Source: Pseudoalteromonas piratica (GTDB lineage Bacteria > Pseudomonadota > Gammaproteobacteria > Enterobacterales > Alteromonadaceae). Taken from it: a stretch of 64,000 nucleotides of DNA. The stretch is from positions 1,550,001 to 1,614,000 of the forward strand of contig NZ_CP009889.1 in NCBI RefSeq assembly GCF_000788395.1, given 5' to 3'. The first letter of the stretch is position 1, and each line of letters starts with the position of its first letter. The position numbers and the translations under genes were made by a program. Below are positions 26,625 to 35,352 of the stretch, piece after piece. Below the pieces are notes generated by a model, which saw only the letters and a program-made list of their open reading frames with translations, had not been told where the DNA came from and searched no databases.

Positions 26625-27259
26625 ATTTTCTTGTAATAAAACATCATCCTGAAGAGCGCTTAGGTAATCTCGCATGCTGGTTGCAAAAGCATAACTTCAC
26701 TTGGCAAGAAATTGAGTTCCACCAAGCTTTACCAAAGAGTTTAGCGCCTTATCAAGGGGTTATTATGCTGGGCGGACCTATGCATGTTGATCCACATTCG
26801 CCCAAGTTATCTGCTGAAATATCGCTTATAAAAGATTGCATTAGACAACAAAAGCCATTGCTTGGAATATGCCTTGGAGCACAATTAATTGCTCACTCTC
26901 TCGGCGCAACTATTTCATCTATGACTGAGGCTGAAAATGGATGGCAACCCGTTACGACCAACGATAATCTGACAATGTTTGTTGCTCAGTGGCACGAGCA
27001 ACAAATGAGCTTACCACAAGACGCGGTTTTACTTGCAAGTTCACCACAATGTAAGGTGCAAATGTTTCAATACCAACACTATGTGTTAGCCATGCAATTT
27101 CACCCTGAATGGAATAACCATGAAATAGCGCACTTACGAAATGCGTTTGGCAATGAATGTCCGCTTGAGCCCATCGAGAGCGAGATTGAAGCCCAGGTAA
27201 AAGCGTGGTTGTTTAAACAGCTCGATAATTGGATTACATCATGTCTTCGCATTTGTTAA
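26621..27259 (+). CDS. Class I glutamine amidotransferase-like protein
   Basis: 212 residues. GGPMHVDPHSP, the nucleophile elbow LLGICLGAQLIAHSLG (Cys near 87) and QFHPEWNNHE (His/Glu of the triad) define a free-standing class I (C26-type) amidotransferase similar to GMP-synthase glutaminase domains. No synthase partner is encoded alongside, so it may hydrolyse a gamma-glutamyl or amide compound by itself. It overlaps the previous gene by four bases. Membership in a guanidine-riboswitch operon is unusual and suggests a role in nitrogen-rich small-molecule handling, which is inference. Confidence 0.88.
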   Translation: MNFLVIKHHPEERLGNLACWLQKHNFTWQEIEFHQALPKSLAPYQGVIMLGGPMHVDPHSPKLSAEISLIKDCIRQQKPLLGICLGAQLIAHSLGATISSMTEAENGWQPVTTNDNLTMFVAQWHEQQMSLPQDAVLLASSPQCKVQMFQYQHYVLAMQFHPEWNNHEIAHLRNAFGNECPLEPIESEIEAQVKAWLFKQLDNWITSCLRIC

Positions 27260-27379
27260 TTAACCACAAGGTCACTAAAAGTGGAGGTTGCCACTAAACT
27301 GTGTCGAATGAGTTAAATTCAGGTATAGTTACATAACTACCCATGTGATATGCATCAGCGCTTACAAAAAGAGTTAATA

Positions 27380-27856
27380 ATGACAGCAAAACGACTTATT
27401 CCACTTATCTTATCTCATCTGATGGTTGGCATAATTGGCTTTGCCATTGGTATTTATACTTTACCTATTTTAACCGCCCCTGAAGCTCCATCAAGCAAAC
27501 TAGTTGAGCAGCTATCGCAACAAAGTGTGTATCGTGCAGCATTTACTAAATCACTCAAAGACAGCGATTTTTTACACTGGGGTGAAGGCACGGTGACAAT
27601 TGGCACCTCTCATATCACTTTGCAAGGTGAGCTATCACCTGGCCCCGACTTCAAGTTGTATTTGTCGCCGACATTTGTAGAAACAGAAGCCGATTTTAAC
27701 AAGTTAAAATCATCAATGCGTGTGATTGGAGACGTAAATACCTTTTCAAATTTTGCAGTCTCAGTGCCAAAGGGTGTGGATGTGCATCAGTTTAATACCG
27801 TTATTGTCTGGTGCGAGAGTTTCGGTGAATTTATTACCGCGGCGAAATATCAATAA
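27380..27856 (+). CDS. DM13-domain protein, membrane-anchored
   Basis: 158 residues from ATG at 27380. An N-terminal membrane anchor (about 5-30) is followed by a DM13 domain: HWGEGTVTIGTSHITLQGE, GPDFKLYLSP, NFAVSVPKGVDVHQFNTVIVWCESFGEFITAAKY. DM13 domains are thought to mediate electron transfer through a single cysteine, kept here in VWCESF. Periplasmic location expected. It stands alone and its terminator lies at 27919. Confidence 0.83.
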   Translation: MTAKRLIPLILSHLMVGIIGFAIGIYTLPILTAPEAPSSKLVEQLSQQSVYRAAFTKSLKDSDFLHWGEGTVTIGTSHITLQGELSPGPDFKLYLSPTFVETEADFNKLKSSMRVIGDVNTFSNFAVSVPKGVDVHQFNTVIVWCESFGEFITAAKYQ

Positions 27857-27918
27857 CAACCTCTTCTCACTTGCAAGAATATAATGAGCTTTCACCGTTA
27901 CAAATTAAGGCTGTTTAA

Positions 27919-27958
27919 AAAAGATAATGTTGTCACTTAAAGGGACAAATTATCTTTT
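27919..27958. terminator. Bidirectional terminator between convergent genes
   Basis: AAAAGATAAT ... ATTATCTTTT with an inner TTGTC/GACAA pairing, a 15-bp stem with one bulge and a nine-base loop. It lies between the DM13 gene and the histidine-kinase gene, which converge on it. Confidence 0.8.
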
Positions 27959-28039
27959 CTATCTATGAAGGCCTAACCTAAGCAACCGTTTACCTTGTGT
28001 TAGTAAATTAAAAGACGATGCGACCGCCAACCGATAGCA

Positions 28040-29773
28040 CTAAGCCTTATTAATCTCCGCTTTAAATCGTTTGGTGTACTCATTGAGCACATTTTCCCAA
28101 GCGTTTGCCGTTAACGAATCAAATGCATTATCAAATTCAGCCACTGTTTCAATAAAGCTATCTTGCCAAAGCGTAACGAGCTTATCGTCAATACCCATGT
28201 GTTTATGAAGCGAAATAATACGACCAGCATCTTCACCATTAAATACCGAGTCAAGCTGGTCAAGGTTTTCAATAATTAAGCTTACTGACTGCAAAATCAT
28301 CTTTTGCTGACGCGCTAAATCTACGCTCGCGAATAACGCTGCTATCTTGGTATCACTATTGACCAATTTGTCATGAAACTGCGTATAAAATTGAAAATTA
28401 TCAGATGTGGCGCGTACAAAGCTCTCTCGCAAAATATTTTTATCTTCATTGCTTGTGTCAAACTGAATACTTATTTTCGTGCCCTTTAACTTTTCGCTTT
28501 CGATGTCTAATTGACCATTAAGAGAGCCGGTAACTAAGTTGTGTACTATGCTCATACCAAGCCCCATGCCGCCAGAAGCACGGTCGGTGGTAAAAAACGG
28601 ATCAAATACCTGCGCTTTGGTTGTTTCATCCATACCAATACCGTTATCAGATACAGACAAACTATAATTAAATGGTGAGCCGCCAAGTTGTATCGTGATA
28701 GTTTTCTGTGCAACCTCGAATTTTTTAGGAAATGCGTGTTTTATTGCATTTGACACTAAGTTGGTAACCACCTGCGCTAAACGCGATGGATAAGAAGTGA
28801 CAACTAAATTTTCAGATGGTAAGCGTAAGTCTAATTTGATGCCTGCATTTTTGAGCATAGGTTTTAAGCTCGTCGAGATAGATTCTATCCACTCAACTAG
28901 GTTAACTTCACTTTTGGGATCAGAGTGAAAGTCAGTCGCCATTTGTTTGAAGTTAACCACTAGCTCACTTGCACGATTTAAATTAAATTCAACGCCCTCA
29001 CTGGCTTCTTTGGCATCATGAATAAAGGATTCCAAATCATGCTTACTCAGCGCACCTTGCGTTAATTTTGTTTTTAGAAGATTAACACCAGATAGAACGG
29101 TTGAATTTCCGAGCATTGCGACACCGAGCGGCGTATTCACCTCATGGGCCACGCCAGCAACCAAACGCCCCAGTGATGCCAGTTTTTCTTGCTCAATAAG
29201 TTGTTTTTGTGAGTTTTTTAATCGTTTCAGTGCGGTTTCAAGTTCATGGGTGCGGTAGGCCACTTTTTGTTCAAGTGACTGATTCAGTTCAAAAAGTGCT
29301 TTTTCTTTTTCTGCCCGTTCAAGCTCGGCTGAAATACGACCAGCAAACAATTCAAACAAAGACGCAACATCGTCGGCATTTTTTATTGGTGCACTGTAAA
29401 GCGCTACTACAATACCAAAAACAGCTCCCTTTGAATCATGCAAAGGCGCGCCAACATAGCCATCAATTCCCATATCAACTAGCAGTTGATCTTTAGGGTA
29501 TAAATTACAAATTTCACTAGGAAAGATACAAGTTGAATCATCACTCACATCAGCACAAGGTGTGTGCTCTAGCGAGTATTCAAAGTTATCTGCAAACTCA
29601 TCACCTGCCACTAAAGACATTGTTTTCGATACATTTCGCTTAATATCTAACTTTGCAATAAAGGTAAATTGAGCGCCTATCGACTTATGCAACTGCATCG
29701 TCATGGTATCTAAAAAGTCTTTACCATAAGAAGACTTGAGTGATGTGATAATTTCGCCAATATTAAAATGCAT
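28040..29773 (-). CDS. GAF-histidine kinase with C-terminal globin-like domain
   Basis: 577 residues from the ATG at 29773, which has GGGAGG five bases upstream and overlaps the regulator gene. Order: GAF (about 1-155), coiled coil (160-195), HisKA with LVAGVAHEVNTPLG (phospho-His near 210), HATPase_c with N-box LVSNAIKHA and GMGLGMSIVHNL, ending near 430. The last 135 residues read as a globin: FYTQFHDKLV, ALFASVDLARQQKMILQS, then HKHMGIDD with a candidate proximal His and a Trp-containing H helix (NAWENVLNEYTKRF). Heme/gas sensing coupled to kinase activity is inferred. Operon partner of the upstream response regulator. Confidence 0.88.
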   Translation of the reverse strand: MHFNIGEIITSLKSSYGKDFLDTMTMQLHKSIGAQFTFIAKLDIKRNVSKTMSLVAGDEFADNFEYSLEHTPCADVSDDSTCIFPSEICNLYPKDQLLVDMGIDGYVGAPLHDSKGAVFGIVVALYSAPIKNADDVASLFELFAGRISAELERAEKEKALFELNQSLEQKVAYRTHELETALKRLKNSQKQLIEQEKLASLGRLVAGVAHEVNTPLGVAMLGNSTVLSGVNLLKTKLTQGALSKHDLESFIHDAKEASEGVEFNLNRASELVVNFKQMATDFHSDPKSEVNLVEWIESISTSLKPMLKNAGIKLDLRLPSENLVVTSYPSRLAQVVTNLVSNAIKHAFPKKFEVAQKTITIQLGGSPFNYSLSVSDNGIGMDETTKAQVFDPFFTTDRASGGMGLGMSIVHNLVTGSLNGQLDIESEKLKGTKISIQFDTSNEDKNILRESFVRATSDNFQFYTQFHDKLVNSDTKIAALFASVDLARQQKMILQSVSLIIENLDQLDSVFNGEDAGRIISLHKHMGIDDKLVTLWQDSFIETVAEFDNAFDSLTANAWENVLNEYTKRFKAEINKA

Positions 29774-30668
29774 TATCACCTCCCTCTTTTAACTTATTTA
29801 TCAGTGCACACACGTGTTCTGTGAAGATTTCAACCAATTCAATTGCATTGCGATCAAGTTCATTATCAACTTCTAATACAACCACCGCCTCTACATCATC
29901 ATACTTGTAGTAAATGCCTGCAAAATTGCCCTCATAAACAAGCGCTTTTTGCTTTATCACCTCGCTTATAAAGCTTTGCATATCAATCGTGCTAGCATTA
30001 TCAATTTGTGCGTTTATAACGGTTTTATTAGTACTTCGAATATTAATAACCGACGCCTTGCGTTTATTAACAATAAGCTCTGCTTCATATGCGTGTAGCA
30101 CATCCGTTAAATAACTTAATAGGTTGGTTGAGAAGGACTCAATATCACCAAAACGGTCAACCTTAAGTACTGAGCCTAGCAAGGCTTTAAGGGCATTTTT
30201 ATAACTGTCTAAACGAGCAATATCGCGATAGGAACGAAGCGCAATATAAAATAAATGATGCAGGCTATCGATGGTAATTTCTGTTTTTGCTTTATAACCA
30301 TCAATATCATAGTTTTTAATCACTTCTCCCTCAGGCGCAAGACCCGCTTGCCCTGTACGCAATACGATGCGCGTATCTTTATTACCCAGCTCAGTGCGAA
30401 TGTAATTAACCAACTTTAGGCCTGCGTCGTCGGTTTCCATCACCACATCGAGAAGAATAACCGCAATATCCTGATGTTCACTCAACAGCTTTCTCGCATC
30501 ACTACCACTATAGGCACTAATAAACTCTAGCTGACGTCCCATAAACTCAAATGATTTCATCGCGAGTTTAGTCGCCTTATGTACCTCAAGATCATCATCA
30601 ACAATAACAACTTTCCAAGGTTTACGATTATTTATAACTTTTTCGGATTCTTCCGCCAGCCAATCCAT
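29763..30668 (-). CDS. Response regulator with DUF3369-type output
   Basis: 301 residues. Receiver domain at about 15-145: VVIVDDDLEVHK (acidic pocket), ILLDVVM with the phospho-acceptor Asp near 69, and the conserved Lys in GYKAKTEI. The rest (about 150-300) matches the DUF3369 region often placed after receivers, with a GAF-like end (IDSLHHLFYIALRSYRDIARL). There is no DNA-binding or GGDEF domain, so it probably works through protein contacts. Its stop overlaps the start of the kinase gene, which should be its partner. Confidence 0.88.
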   Translation of the reverse strand: MDWLAEESEKVINNRKPWKVVIVDDDLEVHKATKLAMKSFEFMGRQLEFISAYSGSDARKLLSEHQDIAVILLDVVMETDDAGLKLVNYIRTELGNKDTRIVLRTGQAGLAPEGEVIKNYDIDGYKAKTEITIDSLHHLFYIALRSYRDIARLDSYKNALKALLGSVLKVDRFGDIESFSTNLLSYLTDVLHAYEAELIVNKRKASVINIRSTNKTVINAQIDNASTIDMQSFISEVIKQKALVYEGNFAGIYYKYDDVEAVVVLEVDNELDRNAIELVEIFTEHVCALINKLKEGGDNAF

Positions 30669-30950
30669 GTCTAGTCCAATAACAATAATAATTAAGGGTT
30701 AACTTACCAATATACTCACTATAGCAAAAGGATCTAAATCAATGGGCATTTCATAAAATAAAAGTTTATAGATTAAGTACTTAAATTTTGACTACGCAAT
30801 ATACACTTGATTATTCCCCTTCTCTGAAAGGTAATTTATTGCTGTAAAATCTCTGCTTAAGAATAAGACGCCAGCCAAAATGACTTGTTGTTTCAACACT
30901 TTGTCATTTAACTATGATTAAATAATATCATTGCATTTCGAGGGCTATTT

Positions 30951-32180
30951 ATGCGGGCATTCATTTTTTTACTCATTGTGCTACTTAGCGGCTGCCAAAG
31001 CATGTCAGATGCCAATGATTCTGAGGTAGAAGTCGGGGTGCGCCCTCACTATTTGATTTCGCAAATGGAGAATTCTGCACTTAAAACAGTGTTACAAACC
31101 TGTAAGGGTGAGCACTTTGAAAAATCTGATTTTTCTATCGGCCATCGCGGCGCGCCACTGCAATTCCCGGAACATACTAAAGAATCTTACCTAGCTGCTG
31201 CGAAAATGGGGGCAGGCATTTTGGAATGTGATGTCACATTTACCAAAGACAAAGCATTGGTATGTCGTCATTCGCAATGTGATTTACATCAAACCACCAA
31301 CGTACTTGCTAAGCCGGCACTCGCAAAAAAGTGCCGTGTTCCCTTCACTCCTGGGGACAAAACCCTTGGCAAAAAAGCGTCGGTTGAATGTTGCACATCA
31401 GATTTTACACAAGCCGAGTTTTTACAACTATCTGGCAAAATGGATGGTGCCAATGTGTATGCTAAAACACCAGAAGAATACCTTGCAGGCACACCTAATT
31501 GGCGCACTGATTTTTATTCCGCGACAGGCACTTTGATGACTCACCAGCAAAGTATTGCGTTATTTAAACGCCTAGGGGTAAAAATGACACCAGAACTTAA
31601 GCAGCCGAAAGTTACGATGCCGTTTGAGCATATGTCACAAACTGAATACGCAAAACAGCTTATCAATGAATACAAAAAAGCAGGTATTTCTCCAAGTGAT
31701 GTGTTTGTGCAATCGTTTGAACTTGGCGATTTAAAGTATTGGATTCAACACCATCCAGAATTTGCCAAACAAGCGGTGTATTTAGACGGTGGCTATGAAC
31801 AAAGCGGTTTTAATCATAATAACCCCGAAACATGGCAGCACAGCATGACTGATTTAAAAGCTATGGGCATTAATATAATTGCCCCTCCCCTTTGGGTATT
31901 AGTCAGTTTAGATGAAAACAATCAGCTGATTGAATCCGCCTATGCCATTGAGGCAAAAAAAGCTGGGCTCAAGATAATCACATGGACATTAGAACGATCA
32001 GGGCTGCTTACTCAAGGCGGTGGCTTTTATTATCAATCAGTGAAAGATGCCATCAAAAATGAAGGTTTTGCTTTCGAGTTGCTGGACTTCCTGGCCAAAC
32101 AAGTCGGTGTAATTGGGGTGTTCAGTGATTGGCCTGCGACCACCACATTTTATAGTAACTGCGTGTTAGCGCGCAGTTAA
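30951..32180 (+). CDS. Lipoprotein glycerophosphodiester phosphodiesterase
   Basis: 409 residues. Type II signal [15 protein letters not shown] (Cys15). The GDPD core holds [37 protein letters not shown] (catalytic His and the E.D metal ligands) and EGFAF... near the end of a TIM barrel. It hydrolyses deacylated phospholipids to glycerol-3-phosphate and an alcohol, probably in the periplasm. CGxxxGxK-type insertions ([19 protein letters not shown]) with four cysteines suggest disulfides. Single gene. Confidence 0.92.
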   Translation: MRAFIFLLIVLLSGCQSMSDANDSEVEVGVRPHYLISQMENSALKTVLQTCKGEHFEKSDFSIGHRGAPLQFPEHTKESYLAAAKMGAGILECDVTFTKDKALVCRHSQCDLHQTTNVLAKPALAKKCRVPFTPGDKTLGKKASVECCTSDFTQAEFLQLSGKMDGANVYAKTPEEYLAGTPNWRTDFYSATGTLMTHQQSIALFKRLGVKMTPELKQPKVTMPFEHMSQTEYAKQLINEYKKAGISPSDVFVQSFELGDLKYWIQHHPEFAKQAVYLDGGYEQSGFNHNNPETWQHSMTDLKAMGINIIAPPLWVLVSLDENNQLIESAYAIEAKKAGLKIITWTLERSGLLTQGGGFYYQSVKDAIKNEGFAFELLDFLAKQVGVIGVFSDWPATTTFYSNCVLARS

Positions 32181-32246
32181 ATTAGAGCCGTTAAAGAGTA
32201 AAATTAATGGCCATTACTTTGCTTTTTAATCACACAGAATAATTGG

Positions 32247-32927
32247 TTAAGTGCGCCGTGCTTTTGCAATTGGACTTAACTTAACCCAGCGAAACAAGTA
32301 CATAATAATTAACTTAGTAATAGCGCTCGTGAGAGCCAATACTAATAACGGCCAACCTTGGTTTAACCCCATGCTGAGCGCGAAAGCAATGGTTGAGATA
32401 TCCATCATCAAAATAAACTGACTCATTTTTAAATCTACCGCGCCGGTAGAACCAGAATGGACAATCACACTAATTTGGTGCGCATAGCCCTGCGCAATTA
32501 ATACGGATACGAATAAAATAATGGCGGTAGAAATATACTTGCCGTGATCAGCAATCGTATCGCCAACACACAATCCAATCAGTGCCGCCACTAAACACAT
32601 TGACGCCATCCCCATACTAAAAAATGCTAGAGGTGTCTTTCGGTCGCGCCAAATTTCAATCAAAATACCCAACACGAGCAGAGATGCCACAAGCCTCGGC
32701 CACACAATATAATGATTAAATGGTTCGATGGAGTAACCATAAATAAAAAACGATAAATACGCTAAAAAACTCACAGAAAACTGATTAAGTGATAGTAACG
32801 CTGTAGGTGAGCATGTCGATTGCGCAGACTGTTTACGATGCCAAATGGTTTTGAGTTGCGAATAAACACCATACACACTGACAATAATAAACACTGTATT
32901 CAGAGTACCAAACAGATTATAAAGCAT
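32247..32927 (-). CDS. PQ-loop (SemiSWEET-like) membrane protein
   Basis: 226 residues, about seven hydrophobic segments. The first repeat is GVYSQLKTIWHRKQSAQSTCSPTALLSLNQF, with YSQLKTIW in the PQ-loop position. A second repeat has GYAHQISVIVHSGSTGAVDLKMSQFILMM. Two PQ-loop halves plus an extra helix resemble eukaryotic SWEET/PQ-loop architecture built from SemiSWEETs. It may export or take up sugars or amino acids; substrate unknown. Two palindromic sites lie upstream (32952 and 33015). Confidence 0.75.
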   Translation of the reverse strand: MLYNLFGTLNTVFIIVSVYGVYSQLKTIWHRKQSAQSTCSPTALLSLNQFSVSFLAYLSFFIYGYSIEPFNHYIVWPRLVASLLVLGILIEIWRDRKTPLAFFSMGMASMCLVAALIGLCVGDTIADHGKYISTAIILFVSVLIAQGYAHQISVIVHSGSTGAVDLKMSQFILMMDISTIAFALSMGLNQGWPLLVLALTSAITKLIIMYLFRWVKLSPIAKARRT

Positions 32928-32951
32928 CTCAGCTCACCCTTAAGACTTAAC

Positions 32952-33026
32952 ATTGTCGACAATATTAATTTAAAGCATGCCAAAAATCGCATTTTAACGA
33001 TTTATATGCATAATACTGTCGACAAT
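32952..33026. promoter_or_regulatory. Pair of GTCGAC-centred palindromes
   Basis: ATTGTCGACAAT at 32952-32963 and ACTGTCGACAAT at 33015-33026 (one mismatch). Their centres are 63 bases apart, six helical turns, 30 and 93 bases upstream of the PQ-loop gene start. The shape fits GntR (FadR-like) operators; the regulator is not in the window. Confidence 0.6.
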
Positions 33027-33140
33027 ATAAAGGTGTAATTCACTCAAATTTTAAGTACGCTTTTTATTAAGGTAATACACAGTGAGAGTATCTATCCAAC
33101 AACTTTAGTGAGTGATTGCAACGCAGCTATTATTAATGTG

Positions 33141-33431
33141 TTAAGACGTTATATTGTCTTTTTTTAGTAGGTGGTTAGCAACGAAATAGTAAAGCACAAA
33201 TGCACCAATAATGATCACAGGCACACCAAGGTTATTGTGAACAATAAACGGGGTATAAAGAGTGATTGGCAGAATCATCACACTGTAGAATAAGTAGGCT
33301 AGCCAAAACAGTTTAACTCGCTTTAGTCTTAGTCGTGTGTTGCAGTTTTCACATTTAAAGTACAAAGGAAACGCTGCGAACGATAATTTAAAAGGGTTTA
33401 ATTTATGCTGGCAATGAGGGCATTTTTTCAT
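33141..33431 (-). CDS. Zinc-ribbon membrane protein
   Basis: 96 residues from the ATG at 33431 (MKKCPHCQHKLN). Two CxxC pairs (CPHC, CENC) form a zinc ribbon, followed by two membrane helices (about 47-67 and 72-90). The frame is open further upstream, but the zinc ribbon at the N-terminus is the usual layout. Function unknown. Confidence 0.68.
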   Translation of the reverse strand: MKKCPHCQHKLNPFKLSFAAFPLYFKCENCNTRLRLKRVKLFWLAYLFYSVMILPITLYTPFIVHNNLGVPVIIIGAFVLYYFVANHLLKKDNITS

Positions 33432-33806
33432 GTGTTGCTTTTTGAACCTAATGGCGCTTTGAATAAAATTATAAAACATAGCACCATTAAAGCCCTTTTT
33501 TATGAGATTAAAATCCGCTTTCGTTGCTTGCACAAATACTAAATAATCGCGCACTATCACTTTTTATAATTGGCTTAATTAAGTGCATTTTTCACAAATA
33601 GCTGTGTAATTTGCTAATGACTTTTTGAAATACTTATAAGACACTCATCAAGTATAAAAGAAAAACAATACAGCAGATATTTGCTTACTTTTTAATAAAA
33701 ATAAGCAAATGCAACTGCCAGTTGACAACATTCCATGTCCACTTGCTAGTGTGCAACCGCCGTAAAACCTAGTCTGTAGCGAAATCTACAACAAAGGGAA
33801 AGTAAC

Positions 33807-34787
33807 ATGATCCTATCAGAGAAAATTTCACAATGCAGAAAGCAACTGGGCTGGTCACAAGAAGAATTAGCTGAAAAAATGGGCGTATCACGCCAATCGG
33901 TTTCTAAGTGGGAGAGCACTAACAGCATTCCCGATTTAAACAAAATTATCAAACTGGCTGAGCTGTTTAATGTCTCAACCGACTTTTTGTTAAAAGACGA
34001 AATCGAAACAGTTCAACATCTCACAGAAGAAACGAATAGCAACCTTGCCCAAGTAAGTCTTGAGCAGGCACTCGATTTTATTAAATCGAAAAAAGAACAG
34101 GCTATTTTAACAGCGAAAGGTGTGGCATGTTTTGTTTGTTCCGCAGTACCACTTTTCTTTCTATTAGCACTTTCAAATACCCCAAGCATTGCACTTAATA
34201 AACAAGTAGCAACCGTGATTGGCATTATCGCAATTTTCTTAATGATTGCAGCAGGTGTAAGACTTGTTATTAATACAAATCGCTTTGAACGTAGGCTCGC
34301 GCCTATCGAAAAAGGAAAATTTGAGCTGATGTATGGTGTTCATAGCGCATGTGCTGAACGACTTGATAACTTAACACCTAGTTATAACAATAAAGTATCT
34401 TTAGCAGTTACCCTGTTTATTTGCAGCACCATCCCCTTGCTCTTAGCAGTCATGCTAGTTGGTCGCGCTGATATCACTTTGCTTATGCTTGCCGTCTTAT
34501 TGTTTTTAGTGACGCTCGGTTTGTGGATTGTTATTCCCGCAGCAAGTGAGGTTGAAGCCTATAAACACGTATTAAACGAAGGGGATAAAAACCGCGAACT
34601 CACCCAAAGTGAACGCAACGCCTTAAAACTTGCACCATTTTATTGGCCCTTAGTGGTCGCTATTTTCCTAGCATGGAGCTTATGGACAATGAACTGGGGC
34701 GTTACTTGGATTATTTGGCCTGTAGCAGCCGTGCTATTTGCCGCCCTGGTGGGGTTAATGGGCTTAATAAGCAAAGACTCTGATTAG
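33807..34787 (+). CDS. XRE-type regulator with membrane domain
   Basis: 326 residues. Helix-turn-helix at residues 1-65 (KISQCRKQLGWSQEELAEKMGVSRQSVSKWESTNSIPDLNKIIKLAELF) followed by a charged linker and four or five membrane helices in two pairs (about 108-155, 200-240, 280-320). Such membrane-tethered XRE proteins are probably signal-responsive repressors. GGGAAAG precedes the ATG. A terminator follows at 34795. Confidence 0.85.
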   Translation: MILSEKISQCRKQLGWSQEELAEKMGVSRQSVSKWESTNSIPDLNKIIKLAELFNVSTDFLLKDEIETVQHLTEETNSNLAQVSLEQALDFIKSKKEQAILTAKGVACFVCSAVPLFFLLALSNTPSIALNKQVATVIGIIAIFLMIAAGVRLVINTNRFERRLAPIEKGKFELMYGVHSACAERLDNLTPSYNNKVSLAVTLFICSTIPLLLAVMLVGRADITLLMLAVLLFLVTLGLWIVIPAASEVEAYKHVLNEGDKNRELTQSERNALKLAPFYWPLVVAIFLAWSLWTMNWGVTWIIWPVAAVLFAALVGLMGLISKDSD

Positions 34788-34794
34788 TATTCAC

Positions 34795-34836
34795 AGCATG
34801 CAACCTGTTTAATCACCAAGCTGGTTGCATGCTTTA
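34795..34836 (+). terminator. Intrinsic terminator
   Basis: AGCATGCAACC ... GGTTGCATGCT, an 11-bp stem with a 17-base loop, followed by TTAAAATAT, directly after the XRE gene. Confidence 0.7.
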
Positions 34837-34916
34837 AAATATGCAGCATTCATAGAGAAACTTCACATTCTTCATAAAGCCTTTTAGAATACAGCTCAAT
34901 TTAATGTGAGAGTGAT

Positions 34917-35273
34917 ATGTTTAAGCCATTCGTACAATTGGTTTTATTAATAACATTGTTATTTGCCTTTACTGGGCAAGCAGTGGCAAACCATTATGCG
35001 CTATCGGTAGAGTCACTTAATGACACTCACACTATTAGCTCGCAAATTGATGCCACGTCCAACGGAAGCGAAGAGAGCGACGACTGCTGCGATGTTGAAT
35101 GCTGCGAAAGCGACTGTATTTGCCCAGCCAATACCTGCGCATCATTTTTATATTTGTCACCGCTGGCACAGCATCCTGTGCAGCTCATTAATAACACGTT
35201 CCACCAACACTATATGAGCTCACCGCTCAACCGAATAGAGTCCCCATTTAGACCTCCCATTTTTAGTGCCTAG
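34917..35273 (+). CDS. Exported Cys-rich protein, CopL-like
   Basis: 118 residues. Signal peptide (MFKPFVQLVLLITLLFAFTGQAVA). The middle has DDCCDVECCESDCICPANTC, eight cysteines in about 18 residues, a metal-binding patch, and the tail ends RPPIFSA. This layout resembles CopL-family metal-binding proteins that precede copper-response genes in other proteobacteria. The gene directly precedes a TonB receptor with a His-rich N-terminus, 79 bases away, suggesting a common metal function. Copper is the best guess; zinc cannot be excluded. Confidence 0.7.
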   Translation: MFKPFVQLVLLITLLFAFTGQAVANHYALSVESLNDTHTISSQIDATSNGSEESDDCCDVECCESDCICPANTCASFLYLSPLAQHPVQLINNTFHQHYMSSPLNRIESPFRPPIFSA

Positions 35274-35352
35274 GGTTAGTCCCTTTAAAATCCGTTACAA
35301 AAGGTTTTAATGCACACTTTTTAGGCGTGCACGGCATATATTTGAGGTAAAA

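Noticed and set aside
32820..33038. 72-codon plus-strand frame before the PQ-loop gene
   Set aside because: Covers the operator pair and the antisense of the PQ-loop start; no homology or ribosome site.
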